A stretch of 64,000 nt of DNA from an uncultured SAR86 cluster bacterium. Lineage in GTDB: Bacteria > Pseudomonadota > Gammaproteobacteria > Magnimaribacterales > D2472. The translations under genes and the position numbers were made by a program. Positions 34,977 to 44,823 of this stretch are shown here, in pieces. The stretch covers positions 16,387 to 80,386 of the forward strand of contig CACECP010000005.1 in the NCBI GenBank assembly GCA_902558095.1, given 5' to 3'. Positions within the stretch are counted from its first letter, which is position 1. Every line of letters begins with the position of its first letter. The notes under the pieces are model-generated. The model worked only from the letters and a program-made list of their open reading frames with translations, had not been told where the DNA came from and ran no database searches.

Positions 34977-37288
34977 CTAATTCTTGTCATGAATTGTCTT
35001 GGAGGAATAAGCTCAAGTCCTGTTGAAGCAACTCCAAATACGTCAGTCATACTTGAATTTATACCATCTTCATCAGTAACATTAAGAAGCATTAAGTCTA
35101 GACCAAGATTATTGTTGTAATCTATACCAATTGTAAAGTTAACAATATCGTATCCAGGGATTGCATCCACAATTGGATTATTGCTAACTCTTTGCATAAA
35201 TTTACCTCTTTTTACATACTGAACAATAGCAGTTAAGCTGTTGCCTGACGGTAAATCAGTTTCATATATAAAATTTACATCAGCTGTGAACTCTGGAGTT
35301 TTTGCAAGTTGATTACCTTTAACGTTTTCTCTCAATCCATATCTTAAATCCTCTTCGCCAAAGAAATATTGATAAGCATCAACATTGTCTAACACAAAGT
35401 AATCAGAAGAAACTTCAGAGTTAAGGAATGCTAGATTCATATCAAAAGTGAATGAATCAGATGCCAAAGCAGTAAATTCAATTTCAACACCAGACATTTC
35501 TGATTCAGGAATATTAGCTACACCACCTCGATATGGATCAGGGTCAGTTGCTTGAAATTGTAGGTTTTCGTAATCATAAGAGAAGGCAGCAATATTTGCT
35601 CTAGCCTTTCCATTAAATAGATCTGTTTTAATACCAAGCTCTGTGGAGTCAACAGTTTCTGCTTCAAATGTAGGAAAAACCATTGGTGGAGCATTATCGT
35701 TATCAAAACCAAAAGTTAAATTACTTCCACCAGGCTTAAACCCACTAGCTAATGTTAAATAAATCATAGTTGCATCAGCTAAATCATATTCGCCAGTTAT
35801 CCTTGTTGTTATTTCATCAGTAGTACCCTCTGCTACAAATGTTTCAGTATTTAAAAAATTTGTAACGTCTGTTCCAAAAGTATCTTCCGAATATCTCAAC
35901 CCAGAAATAAGCCTAAAAGTATCGCTAAAGCTGTAGGTTGTTTGCGCATAAACAGATAAAGATTCCCTATATGGAAAAGCATCAGTAAAAAAGTCTACAT
36001 CCGCAGCTGGTCCAAAAATATCAAATCTGCCTGGTATTCCATAATCATGCTCATAACAATAATTCGGATCTGCAAAAGAAGCATCGCAAACATATTTAAA
36101 TACTCCATCAAGATCATCATCTCTGTAACCTCTGATTACATTTTCAATTTCATGATCCATGTAAAAAGCACCAACTGTCCAATCAAGCTTTCCATTCATT
36201 GCAGGCTCATTAGATATAAGGTTAACTTCAAAAGTTGTTGTTTCAACCACTGAAGTTTCAGGTCTAAACTCTGCTTGTTGATATGTTGCACCAGCGCCCA
36301 AGCCTGGAATTGAGAGAACAGAGTCTCCAAAATTGTGACGATCATTGTCTCTTGTAACCGAAATATCATCATCTTGAGAACTAGCTAAAATTTTTAAATT
36401 TGCAAATCCGAGATCTGATTCAAAAATCATAGCAACTACCGAAGAAGTTAATTCTTGTTTTGAAATTGTATTTTGTGACAGCTTTCGCATACCTGGTGAT
36501 TGATCATCTATACCTCTCAAAGCTGCACCATTTCTATCAACGTGCGCATACTGACCAAATATCCTTAAACTTGAGGTATCACTTAATTCAAAGAAAAAAT
36601 CTGCTCTAAAATTGAGATTATGTGCATCATCAAGATCTTGTCCTGTAAAAATGTTTTCAGTAAAACCTTCTCGAGTCATGGCAGAAAATGATAATTTAGT
36701 GCTTGCTGTATCTGATAATGGTATGTTTGAAGAAGATCTCAACTGCTTCATTCCATAATCACCATATGTTATGTCTGCTTTTGAAAACCTTTCTTCTGAT
36801 GTTGGTTTATTGCTTATAACATTAATAGCTCCACCAGTTGAGTTTTGGCCAAAAAGAGTACCTTGTGGACCTCTTAATACTTCAATTCTTTGAACATCTA
36901 GAAAGTCTGTTTGCAATGAAAATGGTGAAGCAATAAAAATGCCATCCATATGATACGCAACTGAAGGAGCTGCAATAGCATTTTGATTTGTTTCATTACC
37001 AACACCTCTTATAGATATAACAGTTTTATAACCTTCATTTTTTGCAACTGTTACACCAGGCACAATACTGGATAAATCAACAAAGGAATTAATATTTTTT
37101 GCCTCTATCTCTGAATCAGTGATTGCAGTAACTGCTTGAGAAACAGATTGAAGACTTTCATCTCTCTTTTCAGCAGTAACAATTACCTCTTCAAAGACTA
37201 ACTCACCATCTTGAGCAAAAATATCGTTTGAAAAAGATAATATAAGAATAGAAGCAATGGATGCTCTAAATAAAATAGTAGATTTCAT
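34964..37288 (-). CDS. TonB-dependent outer membrane receptor
   Basis: A 774-residue outer membrane receptor that imports a substrate using TonB energy. It has a signal peptide (about 1-25, ending IFAQ), a TonB-box-like VFEEVIVTAEKRDESLQ near 31-47, the plug with VSIRGVGNETNQ near 90 and VEVLRGPQGTLFGQNSTGGA-type sequence near 135-155, then a 22-strand barrel ending MTRISYNF with terminal Phe. Substrate is not given by sequence. It lies between a purine phosphoribosyltransferase and a purine permease, so a purine-containing compound is a possibility. Two hairpins follow it. Confidence 0.92.
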   Translation of the reverse strand: MKSTILFRASIASILILSFSNDIFAQDGELVFEEVIVTAEKRDESLQSVSQAVTAITDSEIEAKNINSFVDLSSIVPGVTVAKNEGYKTVISIRGVGNETNQNAIAAPSVAYHMDGIFIASPFSLQTDFLDVQRIEVLRGPQGTLFGQNSTGGAINVISNKPTSEERFSKADITYGDYGMKQLRSSSNIPLSDTASTKLSFSAMTREGFTENIFTGQDLDDAHNLNFRADFFFELSDTSSLRIFGQYAHVDRNGAALRGIDDQSPGMRKLSQNTISKQELTSSVVAMIFESDLGFANLKILASSQDDDISVTRDNDRHNFGDSVLSIPGLGAGATYQQAEFRPETSVVETTTFEVNLISNEPAMNGKLDWTVGAFYMDHEIENVIRGYRDDDLDGVFKYVCDASFADPNYCYEHDYGIPGRFDIFGPAADVDFFTDAFPYRESLSVYAQTTYSFSDTFRLISGLRYSEDTFGTDVTNFLNTETFVAEGTTDEITTRITGEYDLADATMIYLTLASGFKPGGSNLTFGFDNDNAPPMVFPTFEAETVDSTELGIKTDLFNGKARANIAAFSYDYENLQFQATDPDPYRGGVANIPESEMSGVEIEFTALASDSFTFDMNLAFLNSEVSSDYFVLDNVDAYQYFFGEEDLRYGLRENVKGNQLAKTPEFTADVNFIYETDLPSGNSLTAIVQYVKRGKFMQRVSNNPIVDAIPGYDIVNFTIGIDYNNNLGLDLMLLNVTDEDGINSSMTDVFGVASTGLELIPPRQFMTRISYNF

Positions 37289-37443
37289 AATAAATGTATC
37301 CTCTTTAATAGATGTTTATATAATTACATGCAACTTATATGCCAAATAATTATATTAAATTTAAGTTTTTGCAAGTTATAAAATTCTGATGTTATATTAA
37401 CACTTTCGATGACATCTGTACTAGATTGAATATACTTATTTGT

Positions 37444-38742
37444 ATGAAAAATTTTCTTAATAATTTCTTTCAACTTGATCGCAATAATACTGACATAAAG
37501 TCTGAAGTTATTGCTGGTTTTACAACGTTTTTAACAATGGCATATATAATTTTTGTAAATCCACAAATAATGGAAGCAAGTGGAATGGATAAGGATGCTA
37601 TTTTTGTAGGCACCTGCTTAGCCGCCGCCATTGCATGCTTGATTATGGGAGTTTTTGCAAATTGGCCAATTGGTCTTGCCCCTGGAATGGGTTTGAATGC
37701 TTTTTTTACTTACACTGTTGTTGGTGAAATGGGTTACTCTTGGGAGATTGCTTTAGGAGCTGTTTTTATTGCTGGTATTTTATTTTTTGTAATGAGTGTT
37801 ACTAATCTTAGGAGCTGGATGATTGCAAGCATACCTATGAATTTAAGAATCGCGATGGGAGCTGGAGTTGGTTTATTTATTGGGATAATTGGTCTTAAAA
37901 GCGGAGGCATAATAATTACTAATGATGCAACGCTTTTAGCATTAGGTGATTTTACTAATATTGAAACACTTCTCGCTGCAACTGGCTTTCTAATAATTTC
38001 AGCCCTATCTATCAGAAAAATACCTGGTGCAATTATTATAGGAATATTAATAATTACTTTGATTGCAATATTTGCCGATCTTATTCAGTTCAAGGGAGTA
38101 ATTTCAACTCCACCTAATATAGCGCCAACTTTCATGAAGCTAGATATTCTTGGAGCTTTGAATCTTGGAATGTTGACAGTAATTATGTCTTTTCTATTTG
38201 TTAATCTATTCGATACAACAGGAACTTTAGTAGGTGTCGCAACAAGAGCAAATTTATTAGATGAAAATGGAGAAGCAGAAAGTCTTGATAAGGCTCTAAA
38301 AGCAGACAGTGGAGCGAGTATATTTGGTACATTTTTTGGATGCTCTCCGGTAACAAGCTATGTTGAAAGTTCTGCTGGTGTGGAAGCAGGCGGAAGAACT
38401 GGTCTTACTGCAGTTGTAGTTGGAATATTGTTTATTTTAGCAATGTTCTTATCACCGTTAGCTTCTATCATTCCAGCATACGCCACTGCAGGTGCTTTAG
38501 TTTATGTGGCCATTTTGATGCTTGGAGGTATGGAAAAATTAAACTGGTCTCATGTTACAGAACTTATACCTGCATTGATTATCCTCATAATGATACCTTT
38601 AACATTTTCAATTGCTGATGGAATTGCTTTAGGGTTTTTATCATATGTTGTTTTAAAAATAACAAATGGTGAAATAAAGAACATCACATATGCAGCTTGG
38701 TTCCTTACCATCATTTTTATTTCAAAATTTATATTTTTATAA
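37444..38742 (+). CDS. Adenine/guanine/hypoxanthine permease (AzgA-type NCS2)
   Basis: A 432-residue inner membrane transporter with about 12 hydrophobic segments. The AzgA signature is at the N-terminus: SEVIAGFTTFLTMAYIIFVN near 20, then NWPIGLAPGMGLNAFFTYTV near 74, MSFLFVNLFDTTGTLVGVAT near 248 and the substrate-site region GCSPVTSYVESSAGVEAGGR near 300. I use ATG 37444, which places the signature at the usual distance; TTG 37426 is in frame six codons earlier. Divergent from the TonB receptor across 155 bp that likely hold both promoters. Confidence 0.9.
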   Translation: MKNFLNNFFQLDRNNTDIKSEVIAGFTTFLTMAYIIFVNPQIMEASGMDKDAIFVGTCLAAAIACLIMGVFANWPIGLAPGMGLNAFFTYTVVGEMGYSWEIALGAVFIAGILFFVMSVTNLRSWMIASIPMNLRIAMGAGVGLFIGIIGLKSGGIIITNDATLLALGDFTNIETLLAATGFLIISALSIRKIPGAIIIGILIITLIAIFADLIQFKGVISTPPNIAPTFMKLDILGALNLGMLTVIMSFLFVNLFDTTGTLVGVATRANLLDENGEAESLDKALKADSGASIFGTFFGCSPVTSYVESSAGVEAGGRTGLTAVVVGILFILAMFLSPLASIIPAYATAGALVYVAILMLGGMEKLNWSHVTELIPALIILIMIPLTFSIADGIALGFLSYVVLKITNGEIKNITYAAWFLTIIFISKFIFL

Positions 38743-38964
38743 AGCTAAACCCAATATATATATTATTGTCAGGCCTGCATTTAAAACTACAAGCGTCATT
38801 TCTTTCCATAAGATCCCAACAACAACCCATAATGAATTGGCTATTATAAATGCCCAATGATGGTATTCTAAGGCCGGTATAAAGCTAGCTAATATTGCAG
38901 CTAGAATCAATATTGCTGTTGCTGTCCATGCAAGAAATTGATAGGGCTTTTCGTTTTGATTCAT
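38737..38964 (-). CDS. Small membrane protein, unknown function
   Basis: A 75-residue protein with three hydrophobic segments (about 9-30, 36-50 and 54-74) separated by a short loop around LEYHHWA. A family of small three-helix bacterial membrane proteins has this look, but I do not recognise a name. Its stop overlaps the permease 3' end by 6 bp, convergently. It follows phhB by 12 bp on the same strand and is probably in the fumC-phhB transcript. Confidence 0.55.
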   Translation of the reverse strand: MNQNEKPYQFLAWTATAILILAAILASFIPALEYHHWAFIIANSLWVVVGILWKEMTLVVLNAGLTIIYILGLAL

Positions 38965-38976
38965 TTAAATTTTTTA

Positions 38977-39318
38977 TTATTTAAAAAGATCGTCAGTTTT
39001 TGATGCACAAATAAAGTCATTTTTGTGAAGTCCTTTAATTTTATGCGACCACCAAGAAACAGTAACGTTTCCCCACTCAAGAACGATCTCAGGATGATGA
39101 TCTTCTTGTTCGGCAAGTTCAGCTACTTTATTTGTAAAATTAACAGAATCCTCATAACTAGAAAAAGCAAAAGAACATATTAATCTTTTAATACCGTCCT
39201 CTTCATGAACTATCCAAGAAGGTATTTGTGGAGAGAGTTCTTTTATCTCTTGCTCAGAGAGAACAGGTGCATCTAATCTGCAAGCCTCACAGCTACTTTG
39301 AGAAAGTTCGTTTGACAA
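38977..39318 (-). CDS. phhB: Pterin-4a-carbinolamine dehydratase
   Basis: A 113-residue enzyme that dehydrates 4a-hydroxytetrahydrobiopterin, recycling pterin cofactor. The active-site His cluster is in EQEDHHPEIVLEWGNVTVSW near 68-87 followed by SHKIKGLHKNDFICA near 89-103, exactly the PCD signature. No phenylalanine hydroxylase is in the window. It lies 2 bp after fumC. Confidence 0.92.
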   Translation of the reverse strand: MSNELSQSSCEACRLDAPVLSEQEIKELSPQIPSWIVHEEDGIKRLICSFAFSSYEDSVNFTNKVAELAEQEDHHPEIVLEWGNVTVSWWSHKIKGLHKNDFICASKTDDLFK

Positions 39319-39320
39319 CT

Positions 39321-40712
39321 TTATATACCACCCTTTGCAAGTTTAGATGGATCAAGTAATTTCTCAAGCTTAGCTTTTGTTAAGTCAGTTTCTTCAGCTG
39401 CAACTTCAATTATTGGCTTATTTTCTTTATAGGCTTTTTTTGCAATCGCTGCTGCTTTTTCGTAACCAATAATTGGATTTAATGCTGTAACTAATATTGG
39501 ATTTTTTGATAATGAGAGTTCTAAATTTTTATGATTAACCTTAAATGTCTTTATGGCTTTCTTCGATAAAGCATTCATTGATCCACTCAAGAGGTTAATA
39601 CTCTTTAATAGGTTGTAGGCTATGACTGGCAACATTACATTTAATTGGAAATTTCCAGATTGAGCTGCAACAGTAATTGTTACATCATTACCAATAACAT
39701 CTGCACATGCCATAGAAACTGCCTCAGGAATGACAGGATTAACTTTACCAGGCATGATGCTGCTTCCAGGCTGTAAGGCTTTTAATTCAATATCAGATAT
39801 TCCAGCCAAAGGACCACTATTCATCCATCGAAGATCATTTGAGACTTTCATCAATACGACCGCTAGATTCTTTAACTCTCCTGATAATTGTACTGAGCAA
39901 TCTTGAGCACTAAGCTCATGATAAAAGTTCTCGGCTGGATAAAACTTAGACTTACTTCCTAATAACTTGGTCATTTCTTGGGTAAAATATTTTGAAAATT
40001 GTTTATGAGCATTTATGCCGCTTCCAACAGCAGTTCCGCCTTGAGGAAGCTCTAGTAGTTTTTTTTCAAAAATATTTAACATCTCTTTTGAAGATTTTAA
40101 CTGACTAGACCATGCTTTTAATTCTTCATAGAAATCAATAGGCATAGCATCCATTAGATGAGTTCTTCCAGTTTTAATAGTTCCTTTCAAAGATTCTGAC
40201 TTATCGTCAATTGATTTAATTAAACTATCTAAAGCTGGAAAAAGTTTCTTAGTTAAATCCATATGAGCACTAATTTTGATTGCAGTAGGAATGACATCGT
40301 TACTACTTTGGCTCATATTTACATCATCATTTGGACTAACTTCAACTTTTGCATATTTAGTAGCTAGATTTGCTATAACTTCATTAGCGTTCATATTTGA
40401 GCTTGTTCCAGAGCCTGTTTGAAATACATCAATTGGAAATTCATTATGATGTTTTTCCTGCCAAACTTCTTTAGATGCTCTTGAAATGGCCTTAGATTTT
40501 TTTGAAGAAATAAGCTTTAATCTTAAATTAGCCTTTGCTGCAGCATCTTTTATGAATCCCAAAGAAGATACAAATGATTTTGTAAATGGGAAATCCATTT
40601 TTATACCGCTTATAGGAAAATTATTTACGGCTCGTTGTGTTTGAGCGCCCCACAATGCCTTTGAGGGAACTTTAACTTCTCCTAAACTATCTTTTTCAAT
40701 TCTATATTTCAT
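39321..40712 (-). CDS. fumC: Fumarate hydratase class II
   Basis: A 463-residue iron-independent fumarase that interconverts fumarate and malate. It has the N-terminal MKYRIEKDSLGEVKVPSKAL, GSGTSSNMNANEVIANLA near 97, SSNDVIPTAIKI near 130, TGRTHLMDAMPI near 180 and the superfamily signature GSSIMPGKVNPVIPEA near 308. Length and motifs agree with FumC rather than aspartase or argininosuccinate lyase. It leads a unit with phhB. Confidence 0.95.
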   Translation of the reverse strand: MKYRIEKDSLGEVKVPSKALWGAQTQRAVNNFPISGIKMDFPFTKSFVSSLGFIKDAAAKANLRLKLISSKKSKAISRASKEVWQEKHHNEFPIDVFQTGSGTSSNMNANEVIANLATKYAKVEVSPNDDVNMSQSSNDVIPTAIKISAHMDLTKKLFPALDSLIKSIDDKSESLKGTIKTGRTHLMDAMPIDFYEELKAWSSQLKSSKEMLNIFEKKLLELPQGGTAVGSGINAHKQFSKYFTQEMTKLLGSKSKFYPAENFYHELSAQDCSVQLSGELKNLAVVLMKVSNDLRWMNSGPLAGISDIELKALQPGSSIMPGKVNPVIPEAVSMACADVIGNDVTITVAAQSGNFQLNVMLPVIAYNLLKSINLLSGSMNALSKKAIKTFKVNHKNLELSLSKNPILVTALNPIIGYEKAAAIAKKAYKENKPIIEVAAEETDLTKAKLEKLLDPSKLAKGGI

Positions 40713-40771
40713 ATTTGGTTCTTAATTTGATAAGCTATTTTAACATTATTGAGCTTAGGAGTATAAAAACT

Positions 40772-41581
40772 ATGTCAAATGTTGCACCCATAAAAATTGA
40801 TATTACTAATGGTAAATTACCTATTAAGGAAAAGGGTCTTGTTTTCCAAGAATTTGCTAATCCAGCAGAAGAAAGAAGAAATCAGCTAGAAAAGCTTGCG
40901 GCCGGATTCAGGCTTTTTGATTATTTTGGTTTTAATGAAGGGGTCGCTGGTCATATTACATACAGAGATCCTGAGTTTAAAGATCACTTTTGGGTAAATC
41001 CTTTAGGTGTCCACTTCTCTCAAATTTCTGTATCAGACTTATTATTAGTTAATCATGATGGAAAAGTTGTTCAAGGTGATAAAGATGTTAACGTTGCGGC
41101 ATTTGCAATACATTCAAGACTTCATAAAGCAAGGCCAGATGTTAATGCTGCGGCTCATTCGCATTCAATTTACGGAAGAACATTTTCAACTCTTGGAAAA
41201 TTATTAGATCCTATTTCTCAAGATGCTTGTGCATTTTATGAGAATCAAGGCATATATGAAGATTTCTCTGGTGTTGTTGAAGAAGTTGATGAGGGTGATG
41301 AAATTGCAAAAGCTCTAGGTAACAAGAAGGTTGCAATACTTCAAAATCATGGAATTTTAACAACAGGACCTTCTGTAGATATAGCTCTGTGGTTTTATAT
41401 GTCGATGGAAAGATGTTGTCAGGCGCAACTAATGGCAGAAGCTGCAGGTAAGCCTAAAATTATTCCTCATGAAACTGCCATTAAAACAAGAGAATTTATT
41501 GCAAACGATATTGCTGCATGGGCAAGCTATCAGCCAGCATTTGATAAAATTGTAAAGATGCAGCCAGATCTTTTAGATTAA
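40772..41581 (+). CDS. Class II aldolase/adducin family protein
   Basis: A 269-residue zinc-dependent class II aldolase-fold protein. Metal ligands are seen in AAAHSHSIYGRTFS near 123 and LQNHGILTTG near 191, with a Glu in between. The family includes fuculose-phosphate aldolase, RhaD and decarboxylases, but many members are uncharacterised. I chose ATG 40772 because AGGAG lies 10 bases upstream; an in-frame TTG/GTG-type extension to 40715 would start almost on the fumC start and lacks a ribosome site. Convergent with the aldehyde dehydrogenase gene (4-bp overlap). Confidence 0.78.
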   Translation: MSNVAPIKIDITNGKLPIKEKGLVFQEFANPAEERRNQLEKLAAGFRLFDYFGFNEGVAGHITYRDPEFKDHFWVNPLGVHFSQISVSDLLLVNHDGKVVQGDKDVNVAAFAIHSRLHKARPDVNAAAHSHSIYGRTFSTLGKLLDPISQDACAFYENQGIYEDFSGVVEEVDEGDEIAKALGNKKVAILQNHGILTTGPSVDIALWFYMSMERCCQAQLMAEAAGKPKIIPHETAIKTREFIANDIAAWASYQPAFDKIVKMQPDLLD

Positions 41582-43002
41582 CTGGCTGGAACAATTATCG
41601 CTTTAGTTTCAAGACACTCTTCAAGACCATGTTTACCATGCTCTCTTCCATTTCCAGAAGCTTTGTAGCCACCAAATGGAGCTGCATTTCCTCTGGCACC
41701 ACCATTAATAGTTATTTGTCCAGCTCTTATCTGATTTCCAACTTCTATTGCATGAGATAGCTCGCCTTGAACATACCCAGCGAGCCCATATTCAGTATCA
41801 TTAGCGATTTCAATCGCCTCTTCTTCAGTTTCATACTTCATAATGCATAAGACAGGACCAAATATTTCTTCTTTTGCAATAGTCATATCATTTGTTACAT
41901 CAGCAAAAACTGTTGGTTTAATATAATAACCTTTATCGTACCCTTCGGGTCTTTCAACCCCACCTGCAACTAGTCTGGCTCCTTCTTCAATGCCGATTTC
42001 GATCATCTTAATAATCTTTTCATATTGAGTTTTATTTGAAATAGGTCCTAACCTAAATTCGCCATTAGGATCTCCAACAGTAGTACTATTAGCGGTAGCT
42101 TCTGCAACTGCAACAGCTTTGTCATAATTTTTTGAGGAAACCAACATTCTTGTTGGGGCATTGCAAGATTGACCAGAATTTAAAAAACAGTGACCAGCTC
42201 CACCCTTAACTGATTTTTCTAGATCAGCAACATCATCTAATATAATGTTCGCCGATTTTCCTCCAAGCTCCTGTTGAACTCTTTTTACTGTAGTTGCAGA
42301 AGCTTGAGCAACGGCTATTCCTGCTCTTGTTGAACCAGTAAATGACATCATGTCCACTTTTTCATGTTCTGACAAAGCAGCTCCAACAATTGGTCCATAC
42401 CCATTAACTAAATTAAATACTCCATTTGGAACGCCAGCTTTATGCATAACCTCTGCAAGCAACATAGAACAATAAGGTGATATTTCACTGGGTTTAAGAA
42501 CCATTGTACAACCAGTTGCAATAGCTGCAGATACTTTTGTTGTAATCTGATTCATAGGCCAGTTCCAAGGAGTAATCATCCCAATAACACCAATAGGCTC
42601 CCTTCTTAAAGTGTAGCCACCCTCTTCTTTTTCAAACTCATACTCCTCTAAAGCTTCAAGAGTCTCTTTAAAGTTAATAAGACCCGTATTTGCTTGTGCT
42701 CTTTCGGACAACCAATTAGGTGCTCCCATTTCTTTTGTAATAACTTCTACAAAATCTTTGTATCTATTTTCATATTCTTGAATAATTTTCTTTAAGAGGT
42801 CTATTCTTTCTTCTTGTGAAGACTTTGAGAATGAAACAAATGCATTACTAGCTGCATTAACTGCTGCATCAATATCTTCTTTTGTTCCAGCCGTTACTTG
42901 ACCAATAACCTCTTCATTAGCTGGATTGATTACATCAATTAATTCATTTGAATCTGATTTTACCCATTCACCATTGATGTAAAAGTTTAAATCGTTGCTC
43001 AT
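41578..43002 (-). CDS. NAD(P)-dependent aldehyde dehydrogenase
   Basis: A 474-residue aldehyde dehydrogenase. It has the N-terminal FYINGEWV, VIGMITPWNWPMNQI near 140, the general-base Glu in VQQELGGKSANIIL near 246, and the nucleophile Cys in FLNSGQSCNAPTRM near 280. EIFGPVLCIMKYET near 377 completes the series. Substrate is unknown. ATG 43002 is taken because GGAG lies 6 bases before it; the ATG at 43014 overlaps that ribosome site. Confidence 0.9.
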   Translation of the reverse strand: MSNDLNFYINGEWVKSDSNELIDVINPANEEVIGQVTAGTKEDIDAAVNAASNAFVSFSKSSQEERIDLLKKIIQEYENRYKDFVEVITKEMGAPNWLSERAQANTGLINFKETLEALEEYEFEKEEGGYTLRREPIGVIGMITPWNWPMNQITTKVSAAIATGCTMVLKPSEISPYCSMLLAEVMHKAGVPNGVFNLVNGYGPIVGAALSEHEKVDMMSFTGSTRAGIAVAQASATTVKRVQQELGGKSANIILDDVADLEKSVKGGAGHCFLNSGQSCNAPTRMLVSSKNYDKAVAVAEATANSTTVGDPNGEFRLGPISNKTQYEKIIKMIEIGIEEGARLVAGGVERPEGYDKGYYIKPTVFADVTNDMTIAKEEIFGPVLCIMKYETEEEAIEIANDTEYGLAGYVQGELSHAIEVGNQIRAGQITINGGARGNAAPFGGYKASGNGREHGKHGLEECLETKAIIVPAS

Positions 43003-43071
43003 ATAACACTCCATGAAATTTTAGACATAAAATTATAACTAAATACTTACAAATGAACTAGAAGAGTCTTT

Positions 43072-44751
43072 TTAGAATAATCCTTTTATTTCTCTTTCTT
43101 CATCCAATCCAATTGCTTCTGCAGCTGGAACTCTTGGTAATCCTGGCATTGTCATAATCTCACCACAAACCACTACAACAAATTCAGCACCAGCTGAAAG
43201 CCGAACCTCTCTAATTGGAACATCATGGCCAACCGGAGCACCCATTAATAACGGGTCAGTTGAGAAACTATATTGAGTTTTTGCCATACAAATTGGATAT
43301 TCTCCAAAACCATCATCTTCAAGTTTTTTAAATTGATTCCTAACTCTTTTATCTGCAATAATCTCAGAAGCACCATAAATGCTTTTTGCAATATGTTCGG
43401 TTTTATCCCATAAAGTCATTTCATCTTTGTATAAAGTTTTAAAGTCAGCAGAATTTGAATCAGCAATTTTTGCAACTTCTTCTGCTAAATCTGCTGCTCC
43501 TTCTCCACCTTTTTCCCAGTGTGAAGAAATTTTGCACTGAACACCTAGATTCTTACAAAAATTAATTATTTGCTCATGCTCGCTTTTAGTATCTGTTACA
43601 TAGTCATTAATTCCAACAACAACAGGAACTCCAAATTTACCAATATTTTCTATATGTTTGCCTAAATTTTCACAACCTTTTAAAACTGCATCAATATTTT
43701 CTCTGCTTAGTTCATCTTTTTTAACACCACCATGCATTTTTAATGCTTTAGTTGTTGCTACTAAAACTACAACATCTGGTTTAAGTCCAGATTTCCTGCA
43801 TTTAATATCAAAGAATTTCTCAGCCCCAAGGTCAGCTCCAAAGCCAGCTTCCGTTACAACATAATCTGCTAACTTAAGAGCCGTTTTTGTTGAAACTACT
43901 GAATTACAACCATGAGCTATATTTGCAAATGGTCCTCCATGCATAAATGCTGGATTATTTTCCAATGTTTGCACTAGGTTTGGTTGAAATGCGTCTTTTA
44001 AAAGAGCTGTTATAGCACCATCAGCATTTAATTGTTTAGCTCTTACAGGCTTATTATTTTTTGTATATCCTATAACAATATTTCCAACTCTGGTTTGAAG
44101 ATCATCCAAATCAGAAGCTAAACAAAATACAGCCATTATCTCTGATGCAACAGTTATGTCATATCCACTTTGACGTGGAATACCGTTACCGGTTCCACCA
44201 AGGCCACACGTTATATCTCTTAAAGATCTATCATTCATATCAACCACTCTCTTCCAAGTAATTCTTCTTGGGTCAATATTAAGTTCATTATCCCAATGAA
44301 TATGATTATCTATTAGAGCAGATAACAAATTATGTGCTGCACCAATAGCATGAAAGTCTCCAGTAAAATGAAGATTAATATCCGTCATAGGGATAACCTG
44401 AGCATTGCCTCCGCCAGCAGCTCCACCTTTCATTCCGAAGCAAGGACCTAAACTTGGCTCTCTTAAACAAATCATTGCTTTTTTACCTATGTTACAGAGT
44501 CCATCGACCAAACCAACACTAGTGGTTGTTTTTCCTTCACCTGCAGGGGTTGGAGAAATAGCAGTGACGAGAATTAATTTACCATCATCATTTTTAGACA
44601 AAGATTTTACAAGATTATGTGTAAGCTTAGCTTTATCGTCTCCAAATCTTATTAAGTCTTTTTTTTGTATACCTATTGATTCAGCAATTTCATCAATTGG
44701 TTTTTTATGAGCAGCATTAGCTATTTCTAAATCACTTGGATATGTTCCCAT
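43072..44751 (-). CDS. fhs: Formate-tetrahydrofolate ligase
   Basis: A 559-residue enzyme that makes 10-formyl-THF from formate, THF and ATP. The P-loop is [16 protein letters not shown] near 66-81, followed by [20 protein letters not shown] near 97-116, [13 protein letters not shown] near 138, and the C-terminal [13 protein letters not shown] near 534. Length is standard. It would feed one-carbon units from formate into purine and methionine synthesis, and could use C1 units produced by demethylations such as that proposed for the DmdA-like protein. It stands alone with a 72-bp leader. Confidence 0.96.
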   Translation of the reverse strand: MGTYPSDLEIANAAHKKPIDEIAESIGIQKKDLIRFGDDKAKLTHNLVKSLSKNDDGKLILVTAISPTPAGEGKTTTSVGLVDGLCNIGKKAMICLREPSLGPCFGMKGGAAGGGNAQVIPMTDINLHFTGDFHAIGAAHNLLSALIDNHIHWDNELNIDPRRITWKRVVDMNDRSLRDITCGLGGTGNGIPRQSGYDITVASEIMAVFCLASDLDDLQTRVGNIVIGYTKNNKPVRAKQLNADGAITALLKDAFQPNLVQTLENNPAFMHGGPFANIAHGCNSVVSTKTALKLADYVVTEAGFGADLGAEKFFDIKCRKSGLKPDVVVLVATTKALKMHGGVKKDELSRENIDAVLKGCENLGKHIENIGKFGVPVVVGINDYVTDTKSEHEQIINFCKNLGVQCKISSHWEKGGEGAADLAEEVAKIADSNSADFKTLYKDEMTLWDKTEHIAKSIYGASEIIADKRVRNQFKKLEDDGFGEYPICMAKTQYSFSTDPLLMGAPVGHDVPIREVRLSAGAEFVVVVCGEIMTMPGLPRVPAAEAIGLDEEREIKGLF

Positions 44752-44823
44752 TTTTCCTCCGAATACCCCTAAAATAAAATCTCAGTATACATAAGTGATT
44801 ATAGGTAAACTAGAAAAATTTTA

